From NCBI GenBank assembly GCA_032622095.1, contig CP136061.1:196154935-196218934 (forward strand): a DNA stretch of 64,000 bases, read 5' to 3'. Shown in pieces: positions 59,265-64,000 of the stretch. Below the pieces are notes generated by a model, which had not been told where the DNA came from, ran no database searches, and was given only the letters and a program-made list of their open reading frames with translations. The stretch's first letter is position 1. Every line of letters begins with the position of its first letter. Source of the DNA: Siphonodentalium dalli. Its lineage: Eukaryota > Mollusca > Scaphopoda > Gadilida > Siphonodentaliidae. Made by a program: the position numbers and the translations under genes.

Positions 59265-59914
59265 TTAAACCACCGGGAAAACCATAGTGTCAGATGCCAG
59301 GAAGGTCTCCAGGGCGCCCTGGAGACTATTCAGATAGATATCGTTGCCGACGGGGGAGAGATGGATCCCATCTGAACGAAACATGCCCTTATCAGAAGCG
59401 CAAATGTCTGGGTGCTTGATGCCACGACCCCGTGATGCAAGACGAAGCCCAACATACGTTGGTTAAAGTCCCGGCGCTGGCGAGCACCAATACTCGGGCG
59501 ATGGGCGTTGTGCCAATAGCGGCGCGGGAACACTTGTGACCAAATAAGGGTGCAGGCAGGCAAAGTTTCTTGCACATATGAAAGTTCCCGCTTAACACTG
59601 GCACGCAAGTCACGGTACCCACCGGCTGTGATGTCGTTCGAGCCAAGCTGGATGATGATGTGGGTAGGATGCCGAGACTGCGGACAAGCGGCGAGCTCCC
59701 GGTCGAACGTGGCGTGGAAATCGCCCCAGAGCATCCCACGAGTGCCGATCCATCGAACAGAAGCGCCGCGGCTGGACAGCTGGAGATGTTGGCCAACAGG
59801 ACGCCGCACAGCACGCTGATGAGCCCAGTAGACGTGGGACGAACCCAAGACCCAGATAATGGCTACTGAAACGAGACTAAGCAGATGTTGAGTGGATGTA
59901 TCGACGACAAACAT
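59265..59914 (-). pseudogene. DIRS element SGNH/GDSL hydrolase-like ORF, frameshifted
   Basis: The probable start is ATG 59914, overlapping the last 38 nt of the recombinase. Block I reads VLGSSHVYW (GSS in place of GDS), block III reads IIQLGSNDI (GxND) and block V reads SDGIHLSPVGN (DxxH, catalytic Asp and His). Block V lies in a different frame from blocks I and III. A frameshift near 59455 separates them, and the restored-frame stop is at 59265-59267. SGNH esterase-like domains are recorded in some Ngaro and CR1-type retroelements. The role is unknown. Confidence 0.6.
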
Positions 59915-60787
59915 CAGACCGCCACCGACCCCGGTGTTGGATGGCATGGTAAGGGGTGCCCAGATCCGCCGATAGGTAGCACCACCCGAACGAAATGAAT
60001 GTGGCGTGATATATTGTCGAGAGCCGGACGTACGCAAAGCCTGACGGAGCACGGCCCGAAACTGCGCGACTGTGAGCGGGGTCTGAGCCTGGTGAGAAAG
60101 GAACAGTCCCGACCGGGAGCCGCGAATGGCAAGAAATGTGGTGGCCGCGCGCAGCGGGCAGATATGTGGATCAGTCGGCAGGCACGGAATGCGAGTATGA
60201 GCGGGAGGACCACATTGGTTCGTTTTAGAATGCCGGAGCCAAACGTCAATGGCGGAGCCGCTCAACGAGACATCGCGAAGAAATATAGCATGTCCAAAGT
60301 CGGCCTTTGACACAGCGGCCAGTTCCCCCACGCGGAACAGTCCAAAAAAGGCCATCGTAAAGGCAGACGTCAACAAAGCGACCTCATGGGGCGACGAGCA
60401 GATGCGAGGAAGCACGCGGAGCAAGTTGCGCAGCAAAGGTATTGTCACTGGAGCAGGACGAGAGGATGAAGGCGTCAAGCGACGGACACCGGTCAATAGT
60501 TGGCGAATGAGGTAAGTCGAAGTGGGATCTCGCATACCCCGGAGTCGATGCTGCCGACCGATGGCAGCAAGGTAGGTGGAAATGGTTGAAGCAGAATGCT
60601 GGGAGCGATGAAGCCCCGCGATAAACCCGACGATAGCGTGTTCCGGGAGCGGCCAGGAAACGGCCAAGCGATGCTGGTGTGCGAAATCGAGATAAGCCCG
60701 TATGGCGGTGCGATACGTGCGGTGATTTTTTGGCGCCCGGGAGGAAGTCAAAAGCAGCGTTACATGTCGACGCAGGTCCACAGGCAC
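59877..60787 (-). pseudogene. DIRS element tyrosine recombinase, frameshifted
   Basis: It starts at ATG 60787 (MPVDLRRHVTLLL). The catalytic first Arg lies in FRVGELAA (near 60330) and the H-x-x-R box in HSFRSGG (59981-60001). About 25 nt after the H-x-x-R box the frame changes. The HRGRW box and the catalytic Tyr in RRYI (codon at 59898-59900) are readable only in another frame, which ends at TAG 59877-59879. A single-base loss near 59971 would explain it. All catalytic residues are otherwise present. In the unbroken frame the protein appears fused to the downstream hydrolase, which is misleading. Confidence 0.7.
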
Positions 60788-61863
60788 CTGGGAAATGGTG
60801 TTGGTGTTCGGGCGGCGGACGGCGCCAGTCGACGGAAACGTTTCATCTGGAAACGAGAGAGGCTGTCAGCGAGAGCATTATCACGAGACGCGATCCACGA
60901 AGCACGCAAGGAGATGTTGTGAGACAGGAGCAGCAGGACCAGCTGGCGCAACAGGGCCATGAGCGGCTTGCATTTGGAAGTTTGGTCGTTGATGGCGCGG
61001 ACCACGGTAATGTTATCACAGTGTAAATGGAGGCGATGATTCCGGAGGCGACGCCCCCAGACGCTGATGGCCACTAAGACGGGGAACATCTCGAGGACAC
61101 CCATATTGCGTGTCAGGCCCAAAGCATGCCAAGGAAGGGGCCACTTGCCAAAAGCCCAAAGGCCGTTGAAATAAGAGCCAAAGCCGCCGGACTGACCACC
61201 ACAAGCGTCCGTGTGGAAATTGATGTCGGTATCATGGAGCCAGGTCGCAGAAGGGAAAAGGTAGATCCCATTGAATGACGTGAAGAACTGTAACCACGTG
61301 GCCAAATCAGAACGCATGCCAGAATTAATTCTGATTTTGTGATGCGGCTTAGAAAATCCCTGCAGGGCATCAATCAGGCGACGACAAAATGGGCGGCCCG
61401 GACGAACCGCCTTGCACGCAAATTGTAATGAGCCAATGAGCGACTGTAGTTCACGGACCGAGATTTTACGGCAGCGCAAAGCCATAGAGATTTTGGACTG
61501 AATAGCTGTGAGCTTCTCAGCAGGGAGACGCACCGCGTTAGCCAACGTATCGAGTTCGAGACCAAGGTAGCAGAGCTTCGAGGTGGGCGAGACCGTTTTG
61601 TCATGAGCAATAGGTACGCCAAGATCAGAGCAAACGCGATGAAACATGTCAAGACTGTCTGAGGCCTGGGACGTGGCTGGCGGACCACAGAACAGGAAGT
61701 CATCGCAGTAGTGCAAGATGTGTGGGTTGCCGGACCGCTGCTTAACAACCCATTCCAAAAATGTCGAGAATTTTTCAAAAGTTGCGCACGACACGCTGCA
61801 GCCGAAAGGTAAGCATTTGTCGAAATAATACATGTCGTCCAGTTTAAAACCAAGTTGATCGAA
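60760..61863 (-). pseudogene. DIRS element ORF2: reverse transcriptase / RNase H, 5'-deleted
   Basis: The RT part contains YYFDKCLPFGCSVSC, the catalytic HYCDDFLFCG block (near 61700) and YLGLELD. RNase H follows, with HTDACGG (near 61210), LEMFPVLVA, HCDNITVV and a terminal ADSLSR. The upstream RT segment that carries motif A, with the first catalytic aspartate, is missing. Sequence jumps from the end of the gag-like region straight to the LGF block just before motif B, with a repeated GATCAACT flanking the junction. The frame beyond the junction extends to 62022, but that part is out-of-frame ORF1. ORF2 overlaps the recombinase ORF by 28 nt. Confidence 0.7.
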
Positions 61864-62794
61864 ATCGCAGTTGATCGTACACCTGCCGGGCAGATCCCCC
61901 ACATTTAGTAGCCGCCCAACGAATGGTGCGCAGGTAACGCAAAAGGGGCTGGGCCGACGATTCAGGGTGAACGTCGAGGTACACCGAAATGAAAGTGAGA
62001 AAAGCATCGGTCCACGAGTCAACAGACGTTATTGGAGCAGCATGCCCGCTTGGCGCAACGCGGATTCGCCCGGAAGCAGAGACAACCAACTGATGGGGGT
62101 CAACTGTATGAATAGAGGCGGCGGGTTCCTGCAGCTGATCCAAATTGATAACATCGCCCCGGAAAATTTTGTCGCGAATAGATCGGGAAACGTGAGAGCC
62201 ATAGCCGTCTGCCGCCGTAGGAATCGGCAAGGAGGCGTCCCAAGGGGAGACCAGCGAGGATGGAAAACTAAATAAGGCATTACCCGGATCAGTTCTGTCT
62301 CTTGCCGGAGCGTTCGGTCGGTGTATCACTGAAGCCACACGGGAATCCTCGCGGCGGCGGAGAGAAGTGGAGCTGTCATCAGAACTGCTGCGTCGACGGG
62401 TCGACAAAGGAGACGCTGATGGTGACCTGGATCCATAGCGCGGAAACTTGGGGCGCGGAGAACCATCCTGTCGGCGACTAGCCTGGCGACGAGACTGACG
62501 ACTGGGCTGACGACGAGGCTGACGAACAGGATCGCGGCCACGGGAATGGGAAACCCGGCCACGGGAGGCGCGGCGTCCCCGTCCAGAGCCACGAGCAGGC
62601 CTGCCACGCGAATGCTGCCCACGGCCGCGCACCCGTGAATCAGCCACAGATGACACACTGGCCGAAACCCGAGAAGAAGGCCCAACACGGTCACTGGAAG
62701 CAGGACCAGCACGAGACGAGCTGGCAGACGCATCCTGGCGACTGCTACGAGACGAACGGTCGCGGGCCCGACCGCGAGATCCCGTACGAACCAT
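61844..62794 (-). pseudogene. DIRS element ORF1: Ser/Arg-rich gag-like region
   Basis: The frame extends upstream to 62986, but the ATG at 62794 starts the basic domain directly (MVRTGSRGRARDR). The first ~170 residues are dominated by RGR, SR and RQ repeats, suiting nucleic-acid binding. A conserved-looking C-terminal region follows, with SVDSWTDAFLTFISVYLD and RQVYDQLRFR. Such a tryptophan/Tyr-Asp block is usual at the end of the first ORF in DIRS/Ngaro elements. The ORF ends at a stop created by the junction near 61850-61880, where the element has lost sequence. Confidence 0.55.
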
Positions 62795-63230
62795 ATGAGA
62801 AATATGTGATTGCCACCGAATGACAAACACAAACAGGGAAACACGTGCGCGACCCACGAAAATAGGTAACGCCGACGCATCAGGACGCAGACAGAACGCA
62901 CAAGGAACAAGATGATAGACGAATAAATGAAGGCTGGCGAAGAAACACGGTGACGGATGGAAACAGATAGGAATTTGACGACTCACAACCGAGCGTGGTG
63001 CGTATAATTCAAGAATGAATTGCTTTTTCAGTTACCGGAAGGAGGCAGCATTCCGTGCGGATGTAAAATGCGGACTTTAAGTTCGGCCGATACGGAACGG
63101 ATCGTACCGAAAAACCGGAATGTCTGCCGGATGACAGGATCAAAGAACCACATAAATCACCCGAACCTTATCGGCCCTGGGTGCATTAAATGTGAAAATT
63201 ATGACAAGTGTCATGATAAATGAAAAACAT

Positions 63231-64000
63231 TGTTATAATCATGGATAAATTTATAATATCATGCCGCAAATATAAATCTCAGTATATTATGAATTGACAA
63301 CAAAAAAGTTGTTTGAATATAGCCAATTTAACACTGAAAGTATGCATTGATATCAAAATTAGGGTGAAGAATGATGGCAGCAGAATTTTCAATGCAGCCA
63401 TTGGCCGGCTCAGTCGCCGATTGGTCGAAAATATCCGCTAAGAATTATTTGATTGACAGCTGTGGAAAGGTCCATTTCAACCAAATTTGGTGTGGTGAAT
63501 TAAACAAAATTAATTAAAAACAGAATTAATTTTGTTTTTAAAAATCAAACTGTTTAAACGATCAAAATATGTGCGAAGCGCACATGGGCTGCTTCTGTCT
63601 AAGATCAAAGGGGCCGCAAGCCCCCCCCCCCCCCGACGCTAGCATGTATGTTATACCAGAAAATTCGAAATAATATCACTACTAATTGATATAAGCTTTT
63701 CAAGACAGCTATGGGTCTAAATTTTATTCATATTTATTATTGTATACTCAGGAAAATATATAAAACTTGTTATATGAAGATATAGATCATCTTTAAAATA
63801 GTAATTGTTAGCTTTTAAAATGTTAATACTATATATGCCGATAGAACATCTGGGTAGAACAACAAATGCTTGCATATGGTCTATGGTCACATGTGACTCT
63901 GCAAACAGTATTTACTGAAGTGTCAGAAAACACCTTGCTTCTAAATTCAGATGTTTGGTTGTGGCATAAATTTATACCCGATTCGTCATCTCGAGTTAAA
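63231..64000. other. Non-coding, dispersed repeat fragment
   Basis: AT-rich. 63390-63480 is the inverse of 5815-5905, and a poly-C run lies at 63620-63633. No gene is seen. Confidence 0.5.

Larger units (their letters stand above)
58765..63230 (-). mobile_element. Decayed DIRS/Ngaro-type tyrosine-recombinase retrotransposon
   Basis: A GC-rich island in AT-rich DNA. On the minus strand it encodes, in order: a Ser/Arg-rich gag-like ORF, reverse transcriptase with RNase H, a tyrosine recombinase and an SGNH hydrolase-like region. RT plus tyrosine recombinase without an integrase is diagnostic of the DIRS order, and accessory hydrolases are known from the Ngaro group. The outer limits are estimated from base composition. 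I could not find the split or inverted terminal repeats. An internal deletion and at least two frameshifts make the copy inactive. Confidence 0.65.

Noticed and set aside
59392-60922. Additional long frames opposite or overlapping the DIRS ORFs
   Set aside because: They are shadow frames of a GC-rich coding region and contain no recognisable motifs apart from pieces of the same ORFs.

Overview
This window looks like nuclear DNA of an invertebrate metazoan, probably marine. Coding exons are short and separated by kilobases of AT-rich intron. Exon ends match GT/AG splice consensus with consistent phases. The non-coding DNA is packed with palindromic MITEs, Helitron-like arrays, LINE relics, hAT-like repeats and one DIRS/Ngaro-type retroelement. 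I cannot name the species. Nothing bacterial, such as operons, ribosome binding sites or CRISPR, is present.

Two host genes can be assembled by eye, and both look like single-pass membrane receptors with tyrosine-rich cytoplasmic tails. Gene 1 (minus strand, 5' end not found) runs from a SUEL/rhamnose-binding-lectin-like exon (30321-30584) through a Thr/Ser-rich stalk (27393-27647), a membrane exon (22687-22777) and a juxtamembrane exon (22150-22316). It then reaches two phase-compatible terminal exons at 12972-13327 and 7954-8297. Each tail exon carries YxN motifs, and a broken third copy of the tail exon lies at 9423-9522 and 10920-11146. Gene 2 (plus strand, 42328-57901, ten exons, 476 aa as assembled) has a signal peptide, a cysteine-containing ectodomain, an acidic stalk, a transmembrane helix and a tail. 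The tail includes about 13 ten-residue repeats with nine YDN motifs. YxN is the established Grb2-type SH2 docking consensus, so both genes look like tyrosine-phosphorylation docking receptors. The two genes share the same intron-phase pattern around the membrane exon.

Layout: 1-8.3 kb holds TTAA-flanked MITEs, one orphan minus-strand exon, a 72-bp tandem repeat and Gene 1's distal tail. The stretch 8.8-21.7 kb holds a poly-G/poly-C-bounded element, the tail-exon duplicates and two Helitron-like tandem arrays in opposite orientation (11488-12967 and 16138-20868). The stretch 22-30.6 kb is the rest of Gene 1 with MITEs in its introns. The stretch 31-42 kb is intergenic and repeat-rich, with a LINE relic, TIR elements, an (AT)n tract and a 1.5-kb palindrome built of minisatellite arms. 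The stretch 42.3-57.9 kb is Gene 2. The stretch 58.7-63.2 kb is a decayed DIRS/Ngaro-type element on the minus strand with gag-like, RT/RNase H, tyrosine recombinase and SGNH hydrolase regions. It carries an internal deletion in RT and frameshifts.

All exon structures and family calls are read by eye from splice signals, phase continuity and motifs. No database search or transcript evidence was available.
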